From: Mucilaginibacter pallidiroseus
GTDB taxonomy: Bacteria; Bacteroidota; Bacteroidia; Sphingobacteriales; Sphingobacteriaceae
Direction: 5' to 3'
Length of the DNA: 64,000 bases
Assembly (NCBI RefSeq): GCF_007846085.1
Contig: NZ_VOEJ01000002.1
Span: forward strand, 62,001 to 126,000
The notes beneath the pieces are model-generated. The model searched no databases, was not told the DNA's origin, and was given only the letters and a program-made list of their open reading frames with translations. The position numbers and the translations under genes were made by a program. Shown here in pieces: positions 52,795-61,657 of the stretch. How positions within the stretch are numbered: the stretch's first letter is position 1; each line of letters starts with the position of its first letter.

Positions 52795-53721
52795 TTATAT
52801 ATGAATAGCCAAAAGATCATGCACAGCATGCTTTGCTTTGGAAAAGATAAATTGGTAACCGCCGTTTATAAGCTTGCCCGGTTTTACCCAGCGGCTTTTA
52901 AATACCAGCTCGGTTTCGGTGCCGATAATGCGTGCACCTATTTCCATTAGCCAAACAGGGGTTGGAAAACCAAAAGGAACGCCGTATGCATCACGAAGTA
53001 GTTGCATAAAATTGCTGTTGGTTACAGCTTCGGGCGCAGTACAGTTAACTACACCATCAACCGCCGTGCTTTGCAGCAGCCACTCGGTGCATTTGGCTGC
53101 ATCCTGCTCATGTACCCATGAAATGTATTGCCTGCCATCGCCCTGCCTGCCGCCCATCCCTACCCGTACCAGGTTTAGCAAACGCGGAAACGCGCCACCG
53201 CTCCTGCCCAATACAATACCCATGCGCAAAGCTACTTTACGGGTATTGGGCGTAATGGTGTCAAACAATGTTTGTTCCCATTGCTTGCAAATGTCAATTG
53301 ACATACCGTAGCCAATTTCGCCGGTATCTTCGTCCTGCGGGCGGTCTTCAGCATGGCGGTAAATAGTGGCAGATGTAATGTTGATCCACAAGGCGGGTGG
53401 TTGCCGTAAACCTGCAACAACATTCCCCAGCAATCTCGTAGGCACCAGCCTTGAGCTAAAAAGCTCGCCGCGATTGGCTTTGGTGTATCGGCAGTTAACA
53501 TTTTTGCCGCACAGGTTTATCAGCAAATCGGCACCTTCCAATTCATCAACCCAGGCGCCTGCGGTTTTACCATCCCAAACAATGGTGCTGATATTACCTT
53601 CCGCAATTTTAGGCTTGCGACTAAGAATGATAACCTGCCCGGCTTTGTCTTTATAATAGTTAGCCAATACCCCGCCCAGGTAACCGTTACCGCCGGCAAG
53701 TATGATTTTCTTATACAGCAT
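52795..53721 (-). CDS. TIGR01777-family NAD(P)-dependent epimerase-like protein
   Basis: 308 aa, cytosolic. Rossmann fingerprint GGNGYLG at 10-16, then INLCGKNVNCRYT, SATIYRHAEDRPQDED (active-site region, with Tyr near 120 and the Ser/Thr block), and the C-terminal DUF1731 part (AYGVPFGFPTPVWLMEIGARIIGTETELVFKSRWVKPGKL). Members are known in light- and cell-division-linked loci, but no reaction is firmly established. It overlaps the DCC gene by 11 bp. Confidence 0.9.
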   Translation of the reverse strand: MLYKKIILAGGNGYLGGVLANYYKDKAGQVIILSRKPKIAEGNISTIVWDGKTAGAWVDELEGADLLINLCGKNVNCRYTKANRGELFSSRLVPTRLLGNVVAGLRQPPALWINITSATIYRHAEDRPQDEDTGEIGYGMSIDICKQWEQTLFDTITPNTRKVALRMGIVLGRSGGAFPRLLNLVRVGMGGRQGDGRQYISWVHEQDAAKCTEWLLQSTAVDGVVNCTAPEAVTNSNFMQLLRDAYGVPFGFPTPVWLMEIGARIIGTETELVFKSRWVKPGKLINGGYQFIFSKAKHAVHDLLAIHI

Positions 53722-54547
53722 GATTAATAGTTTCTAGATAAAGAATCACGATTAAAATCAGGGCACGATAAAATGCCCAGCTAATGGTTGGCAACCAGCC
53801 TATTGCCAAAAGCTTACTACGGCGGATATGCTCTAAAAACATCAGCCCCGCCACCAGCATAAAGTAGCTTGCATACATCACAGGATGATTACCCGTTAAG
53901 CCGCTTATCATCACCACGGGCAGCAGCAGCAAGCCACCGGCAAAAGATATGGTCATCATATTACCTAAATATTCCCAGCGTTTTTTGGGATCAGCGAAGC
54001 TGATAACCATACCCTGAAAAAAGATCTGCCCGCCGCAAATTAAAGCTTCGCGATACAAACCGCCTACCGGCATAATGCCGCCAAGCAGTGGCGCATAGTA
54101 TGTTAAAATTAATGAGGTTATTGCCCAGGTAAAAATTAAATAGGCCACGCGATAGTGCAACTTAAAAGTGGGTTGCAATGCAAATCCATCGCCTGCGGTG
54201 GGGATGATAACGCGCCGGTTGTATGAAATGAAACTGTAAACCTTAATCATTAAAAAGGCAAAGGGCCTGAAATTAAACAGGGGTTTTAATACCGGCAGGG
54301 CGTTTCCTATTACCTTAAAAAGGCTGTGCACGCCATAAGTTACTTCGCCGGTAGTTTTATTTACAAGTGCAATTTCGTTAACGGCACGCTGCCTGTCAAC
54401 CATGGGGCAGGCTTCGGCCTGCAGGGTTTGGTAGGCCGCCCTGCCATCTTCATCAAGCATGTTTGCGCCTATAAAAGCGTTGGTGTAGAGCCTGCACATA
54501 GGGCATTCGGCATCAAAAAGTATAAGGTGATTTGCTAAGGTTTTCAT
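53711..54547 (-). CDS. DCC family (DUF393) thiol-disulfide oxidoreductase-like membrane protein
   Basis: 278 aa. The N-terminal domain is a DUF393/DCC fold with the CxxC site C15-P-M-C18 (LFDAECPMCRLY). From about residue 130 five membrane helices follow (YLIFTWAITSLILTYY and onward), so the thioredoxin-like domain is tethered to the inner membrane. Many DCC proteins are soluble and about 130 aa, so this is an elongated form. It lies 60 bp after the GbsR gene and 11 bp overlap with the TIGR01777 gene shows one operon. Confidence 0.87.
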   Translation of the reverse strand: MKTLANHLILFDAECPMCRLYTNAFIGANMLDEDGRAAYQTLQAEACPMVDRQRAVNEIALVNKTTGEVTYGVHSLFKVIGNALPVLKPLFNFRPFAFLMIKVYSFISYNRRVIIPTAGDGFALQPTFKLHYRVAYLIFTWAITSLILTYYAPLLGGIMPVGGLYREALICGGQIFFQGMVISFADPKKRWEYLGNMMTISFAGGLLLLPVVMISGLTGNHPVMYASYFMLVAGLMFLEHIRRSKLLAIGWLPTISWAFYRALILIVILYLETINHAV

Positions 54548-54607
54548 TATATAATTATTATTATTATATTTTCAATAAAAAATGAAATATCAAATCATAA
54601 AAAAATG

Positions 54608-55114
54608 TTACTGGAACATTTTAAAAATCGAACCCCAAAACCAGTTTTCCTCTGCCTTAAGCATAGTTTCTAAAGTTTTGTCGACGTTTTTTGCCATCTT
54701 ATTTATATCGGTAACTGATTTTTTAAATGTTTTGTAATCTTCATCATGGCTGTCGCCATCAACCTTAGCAAGCTCGTCAAGCACCTTTAATACCGGCTCC
54801 AGTTCGCGTTTGCGGCGCTCTTTTGCTACCTGGCGGGCAATGTTCCAGGTGTTTTTATCAGCATAAAAATATTCTTTGCGTTCGCCGGCTTTGTGGCGTT
54901 TTTCAACTAAGCCCCACCCCATTAACTCGCGCAGGGTCATGTTGGCATTACCTCTGGATATGCTCAGCTGTTCCATAACCTCTTCGGTTGTAAGCTCGGT
55001 AGGTGTAAGCAACAATAAGGCATGTACCTGTGCCATAGTACGGTTTACACCCCACTCAGAGCCTAATTTACCCCAGGTTTCAATAAACTTTAATTTTGCT
55101 TCAGGTAATTCCAT
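54608..55114 (-). CDS. GbsR/MarR-family transcriptional regulator
   Basis: 168 aa when started at 55114 (MELPEAKLKFIETWG). Winged helix at about 25-95: TELTTEEVMEQLSISRGNANMTLRELMGWGLVEKRHKAGERKEYF. The C-terminal helical part (EPVLKVLDELAKVDGD and beyond) is for dimerisation, as in GbsR-type proteins, and the end EENWFWGSIFKMF is typical. It heads a five-gene group. A perfect palindrome overlaps its own promoter, so autorepression is very likely. The ligand cannot be told. Confidence 0.92.
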   Translation of the reverse strand: MELPEAKLKFIETWGKLGSEWGVNRTMAQVHALLLLTPTELTTEEVMEQLSISRGNANMTLRELMGWGLVEKRHKAGERKEYFYADKNTWNIARQVAKERRKRELEPVLKVLDELAKVDGDSHDEDYKTFKKSVTDINKMAKNVDKTLETMLKAEENWFWGSIFKMFQ

Positions 55115-55117
55115 ATA

Positions 55118-55147
55118 CAAATATAATAACAATATTAAACTTTCAAA
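55118..55147 (-). promoter_or_regulatory. Promoter of the GbsR-led operon
   Basis: Minus-strand TTTG (55147-55144), 18 bases, TATATTTG (55125-55118), an exact Bacteroidota -33/-7 pair ending 4 bases before the ATG, so the mRNA should be leaderless or nearly so. Confidence 0.7.
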
Positions 55148-55162
55148 ACTTTTTGAAAGTTT
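55137..55162. promoter_or_regulatory. Operator palindrome overlapping the gbsR promoter
   Basis: Perfect 12-bp arms, AAACTTTCAAAA and TTTTGAAAGTTT, separated by CT. The -33 box lies inside it, so bound protein would block RNA polymerase. The most likely ligand is the GbsR-family protein encoded right next to it. Confidence 0.7.
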
Positions 55163-55190
55163 ATTTAAAAATAAAATTTATTTAATTAAA

Positions 55191-55217
55191 AAGGCCTCCC
55201 GTAAATCAGGAGGCCTT
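55191..55217 (-). terminator. Terminator after the GlcG/HbpS-family gene
   Basis: Perfect 9-bp stem AAGGCCTCC / GGAGGCCTT with a 9-base loop, just after the stop codon at 55225; minus-strand tail TTTAATTAAATAAATTTT. Confidence 0.85.
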
Positions 55218-55224
55218 CGGTATG

Positions 55225-55620
55225 TTAAATTGCTTCGGCACCGGCAGTGGCCACTTCATGATCCTGATCTACCGACCCGCCAGATACACCTATTGCCCCG
55301 ATAATTTTATCGCCGTCCTTTAACAATACCCCGCCCGGGAAGCTGATAAGGCCGCCGTTTGAGTGTTCGATGTTGTAAAGGGGACCGCCCGGCTGCGAAA
55401 GTTTTCCAATCTCGCCCGAGTTCATGTCAAAGAAACGTGCCGTTTTTGCTTTTTTAATAGCAATATCAACCGATCCAAGCCACGCATTGTCCATTCGGTG
55501 GAATGATACCAGATTGGCACCTTCGTCTACAATGGCAATATTCATTGGTACGCCAATGGCCGCTGCCTTCTCTTTAGCTGCCTGCGACAGTTTTTCTGCC
55601 TGTTCTAATGTAACGCTCAT
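55225..55620 (-). CDS. GlcG/HbpS (DUF336) heme-binding-like protein
   Basis: 131 aa, no signal peptide. Clear DUF336 signature: [51 protein letters not shown], then [39 protein letters not shown] and the C-terminal DHEVATAG. HbpS of Streptomyces binds haem in a redox-sensing system; GlcG members are cytosolic and of unknown function. It lies 87 bp after the photolyase gene on the same strand and ends at a terminator. Confidence 0.9.
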   Translation of the reverse strand: MSVTLEQAEKLSQAAKEKAAAIGVPMNIAIVDEGANLVSFHRMDNAWLGSVDIAIKKAKTARFFDMNSGEIGKLSQPGGPLYNIEHSNGGLISFPGGVLLKDGDKIIGAIGVSGGSVDQDHEVATAGAEAI

Positions 55621-55707
55621 ATAATTTCTCTTTTGGTATAGTTGTACATGAGCAACAGGCGCGGCGTTGCTATGTTTTTGGCATTTAACACCTTAATAGG
55701 GTAAATA

Positions 55708-57210
55708 TCAATCCTTATCAAGCTGAGTAAGAAAATCTTCTGCTGCTTTCAGGTGTGCCTTTTGTTTTGATGCATCCATTTTATCGAATGTGTTAACCAG
55801 CATGCCCAGGCGCGGGTTTTGCGTGAAAAAGTTACGGTGCACGTGCATAAATCGCCAAAAAAGGCCATCCCAAATTTGCTGCCATGGCCCTTTGGCCCAA
55901 TCGCCCATTTTAAGCAGGTAATTACTACCGCTTATATATGGCTTGGTCATCATGAGGCCACCATCGGCAAATTGTGTCATACCGTAAGTGTTGGGCACCA
56001 TTACCCAATCATAGGCATCAATATACATTTCCATAAACCAGCGGTAAACCTCATCTGGGTCAAATTCGCAAAGCAACAAAAAATTACCCATCACCATTAG
56101 CCGTTCAATATGATGGCTATAGCCCGTCGCCAACACTTTTTTAATAACGGTATCTACAGGTAAAATGCCGGTTTCGCCTTTCCAGAATGATGACGGAATT
56201 TTGCGCTTAAAGCCCCAATAGTTTTTTGTGCGCTGCTTTACACTTTCGCGTTCGTAAACTATATGGATAAACTCGCGCCAGCCCATTACCTGCCTTAAAA
56301 ATCCCTCAACCGAGTTTAGGGGAATGTTATTCTCGGCGGCGAAAGTAATGGCACCATCTATAACCTGCTGCGGGCTTAGCAAGCCTATGTTAAGCATGGG
56401 CGTAAGCACCGAGTGGTATAAAAAACTCTCTTTAGCCACCATGGCATCTTCATATACCCCAAAGTGATGAAAACGTTGCTTGTAAAATTGCTGCAGCCAG
56501 GTTTCTGCATCCTTAAAATTAATAGGGTAAAAACTTTCTCCGCCGCCGAAGGGCGATGCGGTTGTGCCGTAATTATCAGGATAATGCTTATTAACCCAAA
56601 CGCGGGCATCTTTTATATATTCATCAGCGGCCGGCACATCCAAAACCGGTACCTGCTCGTTTTTGGGAAATTTTTTGCGGTTATCGCTATCGTATGTCCA
56701 CTTGCCGCCAAGCGGTTTGTTATCTGCCTCCAACAAAAGATTGCGCTGCTTACGCTGTTGTATGTAAAAATCGGTTTGGAAGTATGTACGCTTGTTATCA
56801 AAAAAATCAGATACTTCATTTGCATCATTGAGCCAGTTAGGGCTGCGGTATTTGGTTAGCTCAATACCATGAGCTGCGGCGGCCTTGTTCAGGCGGCTAT
56901 CCAGCCAATCATCAGCAACGTGGCCATAGTGTATCTGATCTACGCCCTGCTTTGCCAGGTAAGGTATTAACTTGCGGATATCGCATAACTTGTCTGTCGC
57001 TTCAATATAGTCAACCGCTACGTTTTTTTCGCGCAGGTAATCAGCGTAAAACTGCATGGAAGCCCGGTGCAGCACCAGCTTTTGCTTATTGAAGTTATAC
57101 TGATTAAAAAACAACTCCTCCTCCACCAGGTACACCTTGCGCGAAGGCTTTACTGCCGGATGTTTATTAAATAGTTGATGCGGAAATATAAGGGTTACAG
57201 CAGTATCCAT
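55708..57210 (-). CDS. PhrB-type cryptochrome/photolyase without iron-sulfur cysteines
   Basis: 500 aa, matching the bacterial cryptochrome/(6-4) photolyase class (FeS-BCP). The N-terminal antenna domain starts LIFPHQLFNKHP; the FAD-binding helical half has GFLRQVMGWREFIHIVY, YSHHIERLMVMGNFLLLCEFDPDEVYRWFMEMYIDAYDWVMVPNTYGM and FADGGLMMTKPYISGSNYL. In the class a CxxC pair and a later Cys follow at MSDYCxxC...ACPF; here the stretch is MGDWAKGPWQQIWDGLFWRF (435-454). Only two Cys exist in the protein (near 95 and 376), so a 4Fe-4S cluster cannot form on cysteines. Likely a DNA repair enzyme or light sensor. Confidence 0.88.
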   Translation of the reverse strand: MDTAVTLIFPHQLFNKHPAVKPSRKVYLVEEELFFNQYNFNKQKLVLHRASMQFYADYLREKNVAVDYIEATDKLCDIRKLIPYLAKQGVDQIHYGHVADDWLDSRLNKAAAAHGIELTKYRSPNWLNDANEVSDFFDNKRTYFQTDFYIQQRKQRNLLLEADNKPLGGKWTYDSDNRKKFPKNEQVPVLDVPAADEYIKDARVWVNKHYPDNYGTTASPFGGGESFYPINFKDAETWLQQFYKQRFHHFGVYEDAMVAKESFLYHSVLTPMLNIGLLSPQQVIDGAITFAAENNIPLNSVEGFLRQVMGWREFIHIVYERESVKQRTKNYWGFKRKIPSSFWKGETGILPVDTVIKKVLATGYSHHIERLMVMGNFLLLCEFDPDEVYRWFMEMYIDAYDWVMVPNTYGMTQFADGGLMMTKPYISGSNYLLKMGDWAKGPWQQIWDGLFWRFMHVHRNFFTQNPRLGMLVNTFDKMDASKQKAHLKAAEDFLTQLDKD

Positions 57211-57254
57211 GCTGTATGCAACAGGCTAATTAACAAGCTTGTTTTTGGTGCAAT

Positions 57255-57290
57255 AAAAAAGGGGAGTTGCTGCTCGCCAGCCCACTCCCC
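57255..57290 (-). terminator. Terminator of the metal-efflux operon
   Basis: GGGGAGT / ACTCCCC with a GC-rich 16-base loop; the minus strand continues CCTTTTTTATTG. It lies 47 bases past the czcA stop codon and upstream of the photolyase gene. Confidence 0.8.
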
Positions 57291-57336
57291 TCCGCTGCAT
57301 ACACACTAACAATACACAGCGCACATTTTTAATATT

Positions 57337-60300
57337 TTAAGCGTTAATAGCGCCTATATTTTTTAGAAGTTTGCGGTTTTTGCGGTTATGCATAAACCTG
57401 TAAACAACCGCATATATTACCGGCAATATCAGTAAAGTGAGTATAGTTGATGTTACCAAACCACCAATTACCACAATGGCAAGCGGCTTCTGAGTTTCGG
57501 ACCCGATACCTGTTGATATAGCAGCCGGCATTAAACCTATAGCAGCCATCAAAGCAGTCATTACCACCGGGCGCACGCGCGATATTACACCTGTGAGGAT
57601 AGCCTGATCGAGCTGTAAACCTTCTTCAAGATTTTTACGGAACACCGATATCAGGATTACGCCGTTTTGGATACACACGCCAAACAATGCAATAAAGCCA
57701 ATACCTGCCGATATACTGAAGTTGATACCGGTAATGTGAAGGGCCAGGATACCGCCAATTAGCGCGAACGGCACGTTCATTACAACCAGGATGGCATCTT
57801 TCGCGTTACCAAACATGCTGTAAAGGATAAGGAAAATTACCAGCAAACATATTGGCACTACGTGAGATAGCGTTTTTGATGCCCTGATCTGGTTTTCGAA
57901 CTCACCGTTCCAGGTAAAGCTGTAGCCTTGGTCAAGCTTAACGGCTTTGCCTACCTTTTGCTGCGCCTCGGCAATGGTGCTACCTAAATCGCGACCACGA
58001 ACAGAGAATTTTACAGCTATGTAGCGCATGTTGTTGTCCCTGAAGATGAAGGCCGGGCCGGTTAATTCTTTAATCGTCGAGATCTCTTTGATGGATATTT
58101 TGGAGCCGCTAAGGGTTGGTACCATCAGGTTTTCAATTTCTTCCTGGGTTTCCCTGAATTGTTTTTGGTAACGAATACGGATATCAAACTTGCGTTCGCC
58201 CTCATACAGTTGGGTTGCAGCTTTACCGCCTATGGCCATTTCAATAACCGCGTTGGCATCGGCAGTGGCAACACCATATAAAGCCATTTTACGCTGATCG
58301 AGCTCAATCCGGAACTCGGGCTGGCCAAGGTTGCGCAATATGCCCAAATCTTCTACGCCTTGCACATGCTTTAACGTAGCCATTACCTGGTTAGCCTTTT
58401 TATCTAATACGTTAAAGTCAGAGCCAAAGATCTTCACTGCCATTGATGCGGGCACACCGGCAACTGCTTCGGCCACGTTATCAATAATTGGCTGCGAGTA
58501 GTTGAAAATGATACCCGGGAAAACGCTCAGCTTTTTATCTATCTGCGATATAAGCTGCTCCTCGGTAATTTTGCGTTTCCATTGTTTTTTGGGCAGCAAA
58601 TCCACCTGGATTTGTACGTTGAAGAAACCTTTCGGGTCGGTACCATCATTGGTACGGCCAACCTGCGAGAGCGTTTGCTTCACTTCAGGGAAGGTTGATA
58701 ATATCTCCCGCATTTTATCAGTAACCTTAACAGAATTTTCCAGCGACGTACTCATCGGCATTTGGGCGGTTACCCAAAGTGCGCCCTCGTTAAGCTGAGG
58801 CAAAAACTCCGTACCTAAAAACTTGGCCGAGAAAAACGTAAGTGCCATAAAGCTAATAGCAACTATAAGGCTAAGCTTTTGGTTGTGGTAGGTATAATTG
58901 AACATGCGGCGAATACCGTTCTCAAAAAATATCACCACACGGTTGTGTTTTTCTTTTACGTTTTTGCGAAGCAATATACTTGATAGCGCAGGCACCAGCG
59001 TAAGCGTGAAAAGCAATGCACCTAATAAGGCAAAACCAAGTGTGTATGCCAGCGGCGAAAACATCTTACCCTCCACCTTTTGGAAAGCAAAGATTGGCAC
59101 CAAACAGGTTATAATGATAAGCTTTGAGAAGAAGATAGATTTACCCATCTCGGCCCCAACGCTTTTGAACAAGCCAAGTTTGGCCAGGCCATTAAACTTT
59201 TGCATGCCCACCTCTTTGGCCTTATGATCGAGCGCCACGAATATCCCCTCAACCATTACCACCGCGCCATCTATAATGATACCAAAATCTACCGCACCCA
59301 TAGAGAGCAGGTTGGCTGTCATGCCCTTTATACGCATACACATAAAAGCAAAAAGCAAAGCCAGCGGAATGATAATGGCCACGGTAAGCGTTGTACGCCA
59401 GTCTGCCATGAAAAGGAATACAATAACCGTTACAAGCACTATACCTTCCAGCAAGTTGTGGATAACTGTTTCGGTACAAAACTCCATCAGGTTGGTACGG
59501 TCGTAAAAGGTGTCGATCTTTACATCCTTTGGCAACACGTTATCGTTCAGGTCGGCAACCTTGGCACGGATGCGGGTAAGCACATCTGCAGGGTTCTCGC
59601 CTTTACGCATCACCACAATACCTTCAATTACGTCATTATCTTTATCGCGCCCTACCTGACCTAACCTTGGCAAGCCGCTTTCTTTAATGTCGGCAACGTT
59701 GCGGGCAAGGATAGGCACATTGTTTACGTTCTTAACAATGATGTTTTCTATCTCGCTGATGTTGTTTATCAAACCTATACCACGTACCACGTATGCCTGG
59801 TCATTCTTTTCAATTACATCGCCGCCTACGTTAATGTTACTACGGTTAACGGCGTTGAAAACATCAAGCGCTGTGAGGCCGTATTTTTGCAATAGTGCGG
59901 GGTTAACACTCAGCTCGTAGCTTTTTTCCTCACCGCCAAAGCTGTTAACATCGGCCACGCCGGGTAATGATTTAAACTGACGATCGAGCACCCAATCCTG
60001 TATGGCAGTAAGCTCATGCAACGATTTGGTTTTGCTGCGTAATGTGTAACGATAGATTTCGCCTGTTGGGCCGTATGGTGGCTGCACCTCCGGCTTTACG
60101 CCATCGGGCAGGTCGGCGTTACTTAAGCGACTTAGTACCTGTTGTCGTGCGAAAGAGTCGTCTACATCATCATCAAAAATGATACGCACGTATGATAAAC
60201 CGAAAGATGATGTAGTACGCAGGTTAGCCTTTTTTTGCACGGAGTTTAAAACGGTTTCCATCGGGATGGTTATCATTTTCTCCACCTCTTCGGCACTGCG

Positions 60301-60474
60301 CCCCGGCCATTGGGCTATGATGATTATTTGTGTATTGGTAACGTCCGGAAAGGTTTCAATAGGGGTATTTAAATAACTCCAGACGCCCAATACAGCCAGC
60401 ACACCAGTCATGAAGAACACCATAGCACGGTGCCTCAGCGAAAAGTGTATTATATTTTTAATGAGCTTGTTCAT
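57337..60474 (-). CDS. czcA: Heavy-metal efflux RND pump, CzcA/CusA family
   Basis: 1045 aa, twelve membrane helices and two large periplasmic loops. The TM4 motif GAVDFGIIIDGAVVMVEG (393-410) has D396, D402 and E409, which correspond to the CzcA proton-relay triad D402/D408/E415 and mark a divalent-cation (Zn/Co/Cd/Ni) pump more than a Cu/Ag CusA. NTPIETFPDVTNTQIIIIAQWPGRSAEEVE near the N-terminus is typical of the family. It drives proton-coupled metal export from the periplasm through the tripartite complex. Last gene of the operon. Confidence 0.95.
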   Translation of the reverse strand: MNKLIKNIIHFSLRHRAMVFFMTGVLAVLGVWSYLNTPIETFPDVTNTQIIIIAQWPGRSAEEVEKMITIPMETVLNSVQKKANLRTTSSFGLSYVRIIFDDDVDDSFARQQVLSRLSNADLPDGVKPEVQPPYGPTGEIYRYTLRSKTKSLHELTAIQDWVLDRQFKSLPGVADVNSFGGEEKSYELSVNPALLQKYGLTALDVFNAVNRSNINVGGDVIEKNDQAYVVRGIGLINNISEIENIIVKNVNNVPILARNVADIKESGLPRLGQVGRDKDNDVIEGIVVMRKGENPADVLTRIRAKVADLNDNVLPKDVKIDTFYDRTNLMEFCTETVIHNLLEGIVLVTVIVFLFMADWRTTLTVAIIIPLALLFAFMCMRIKGMTANLLSMGAVDFGIIIDGAVVMVEGIFVALDHKAKEVGMQKFNGLAKLGLFKSVGAEMGKSIFFSKLIIITCLVPIFAFQKVEGKMFSPLAYTLGFALLGALLFTLTLVPALSSILLRKNVKEKHNRVVIFFENGIRRMFNYTYHNQKLSLIVAISFMALTFFSAKFLGTEFLPQLNEGALWVTAQMPMSTSLENSVKVTDKMREILSTFPEVKQTLSQVGRTNDGTDPKGFFNVQIQVDLLPKKQWKRKITEEQLISQIDKKLSVFPGIIFNYSQPIIDNVAEAVAGVPASMAVKIFGSDFNVLDKKANQVMATLKHVQGVEDLGILRNLGQPEFRIELDQRKMALYGVATADANAVIEMAIGGKAATQLYEGERKFDIRIRYQKQFRETQEEIENLMVPTLSGSKISIKEISTIKELTGPAFIFRDNNMRYIAVKFSVRGRDLGSTIAEAQQKVGKAVKLDQGYSFTWNGEFENQIRASKTLSHVVPICLLVIFLILYSMFGNAKDAILVVMNVPFALIGGILALHITGINFSISAGIGFIALFGVCIQNGVILISVFRKNLEEGLQLDQAILTGVISRVRPVVMTALMAAIGLMPAAISTGIGSETQKPLAIVVIGGLVTSTILTLLILPVIYAVVYRFMHNRKNRKLLKNIGAINA

Positions 60475-60529
60475 TTACTTATATGTTGTAGTAATGATCT
60501 TAATTGTTGTGAATGCTGCGGATTTGCTA

Positions 60530-61624
60530 TTACTCTTCTGTTAAAGCGTTGTAAAGCAATAGCTGGCTTTTTGATACTATCTTTTCGCCGGGTTTAAGGC
60601 CGCTGGCAAGGTAGGTTACACTATCAACCGTTTTAATGGGCACTACTTCGCGCACCTTAAGGTTGCATTTGGAGTTGTACAGCACCACAAAGTTTTTCGC
60701 GTTATCAAATATTACTGATGACGCCGGTACCGATACCGAAGTGCTTGGCTCCTTATTAGTGATCACCACATTGGTAAACATTTCCGGCTTGAGCAACAGG
60801 TCGGGGTTGGTTAGGGCTATACGCACCTTCATTACTTTATTGTCCGGATCAAGTACCGAACTTACCTCGTCAACCTTACCGTAAAATGCCTTATCGGGAT
60901 AAGCTAATACAGTGATCTTGGCATCGTACCCCTTTTTAACTTTAGCAATATCGGTTTCGAACACGTTGGCCCAAATCCAAACATCTTTCATGTTTGAGAT
61001 GGTAAACAGGCTGCTGCTGTTATCCGGGCGAATAAAGTTGCCCGTAGCGATATTCTTTTCAACTATATAGCCATCACTTGGTGCTTTTATAACCAGCGTG
61101 CCGCTAGCATTGGTGTTACCACCTCCGTTAATGGCTATCTGGTCGCGCACTTTTGAGTTGGCTGCTACAGATTTATTGTAGTTCTCTTTTGCTTCGGTAT
61201 AGTCGCGCTCGCTTGATATGCCGCTTTTGTAAAGGTATTCGGCTTGTTCCAACTGGCGTTTAGCTATGGCAAGGTCGGCACGGGTTGATGTAAGGTCGGT
61301 GTAGTTACCGGCAACATCCGCACTGCGAATGATGGCAAGTGTTTGGCCCTTGCTTACCTTATCGCCCAGGGATACTTTTACGTCTGTAACCTGCCCGCTT
61401 GCAAACGGGAAAATCTTAACCACTTTATTTTCATCGAATGACACCTCGCCACTAAGCGAAAGTTCATCCTGCATGGCGGTGGTTTTCGCCGTATCTATCT
61501 TTATCATTTTAGCCAACGAGTCGCTCACGCAAACTTGTTTAGCTTCCATGGTACCGGTCTTTTTCTCCTGGCAGGCGCTCAGGCCAATGGCGGCAGCAGC
61601 AATATATATTAAAGGCTTTTTCAT
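60530..61624 (-). CDS. czcB: Efflux RND periplasmic adaptor lipoprotein, CzcB/CusB family
   Basis: 364 aa. Lipobox LSAC at about residue 15-18 (AAAAIGLSACQEKKTG), so it is lipid-anchored. Order: barrel and lipoyl halves (FPFASGQVTDVKVSLGDKVSKGQTLAIIRSADVAGNYTD; LVIKAPSDGYIVEKNIATGNFIRPDNSSSLFTISN) around a hairpin (TSTRADLAIAKRQLEQAEYLYKSGISSERDYTEAKENYNKS), and a C-terminal beta domain. It joins the pump to the outer-membrane channel. It lies 55 bp before czcA and 33 bp after the channel gene. Confidence 0.93.
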   Translation of the reverse strand: MKKPLIYIAAAAIGLSACQEKKTGTMEAKQVCVSDSLAKMIKIDTAKTTAMQDELSLSGEVSFDENKVVKIFPFASGQVTDVKVSLGDKVSKGQTLAIIRSADVAGNYTDLTSTRADLAIAKRQLEQAEYLYKSGISSERDYTEAKENYNKSVAANSKVRDQIAINGGGNTNASGTLVIKAPSDGYIVEKNIATGNFIRPDNSSSLFTISNMKDVWIWANVFETDIAKVKKGYDAKITVLAYPDKAFYGKVDEVSSVLDPDNKVMKVRIALTNPDLLLKPEMFTNVVITNKEPSTSVSVPASSVIFDNAKNFVVLYNSKCNLKVREVVPIKTVDSVTYLASGLKPGEKIVSKSQLLLYNALTEE

Positions 61625-61657
61625 TATCGTATTATAATGTTGTTAGTGTTTTGCTTG

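Noticed and set aside
57337..60474. CusA-type copper/silver pump
   Set aside because: The TM4 motif DFGIIIDGAVVMVE carries the proton-relay Asp/Asp/Glu typical of CzcA, so a divalent-metal pump is more likely.
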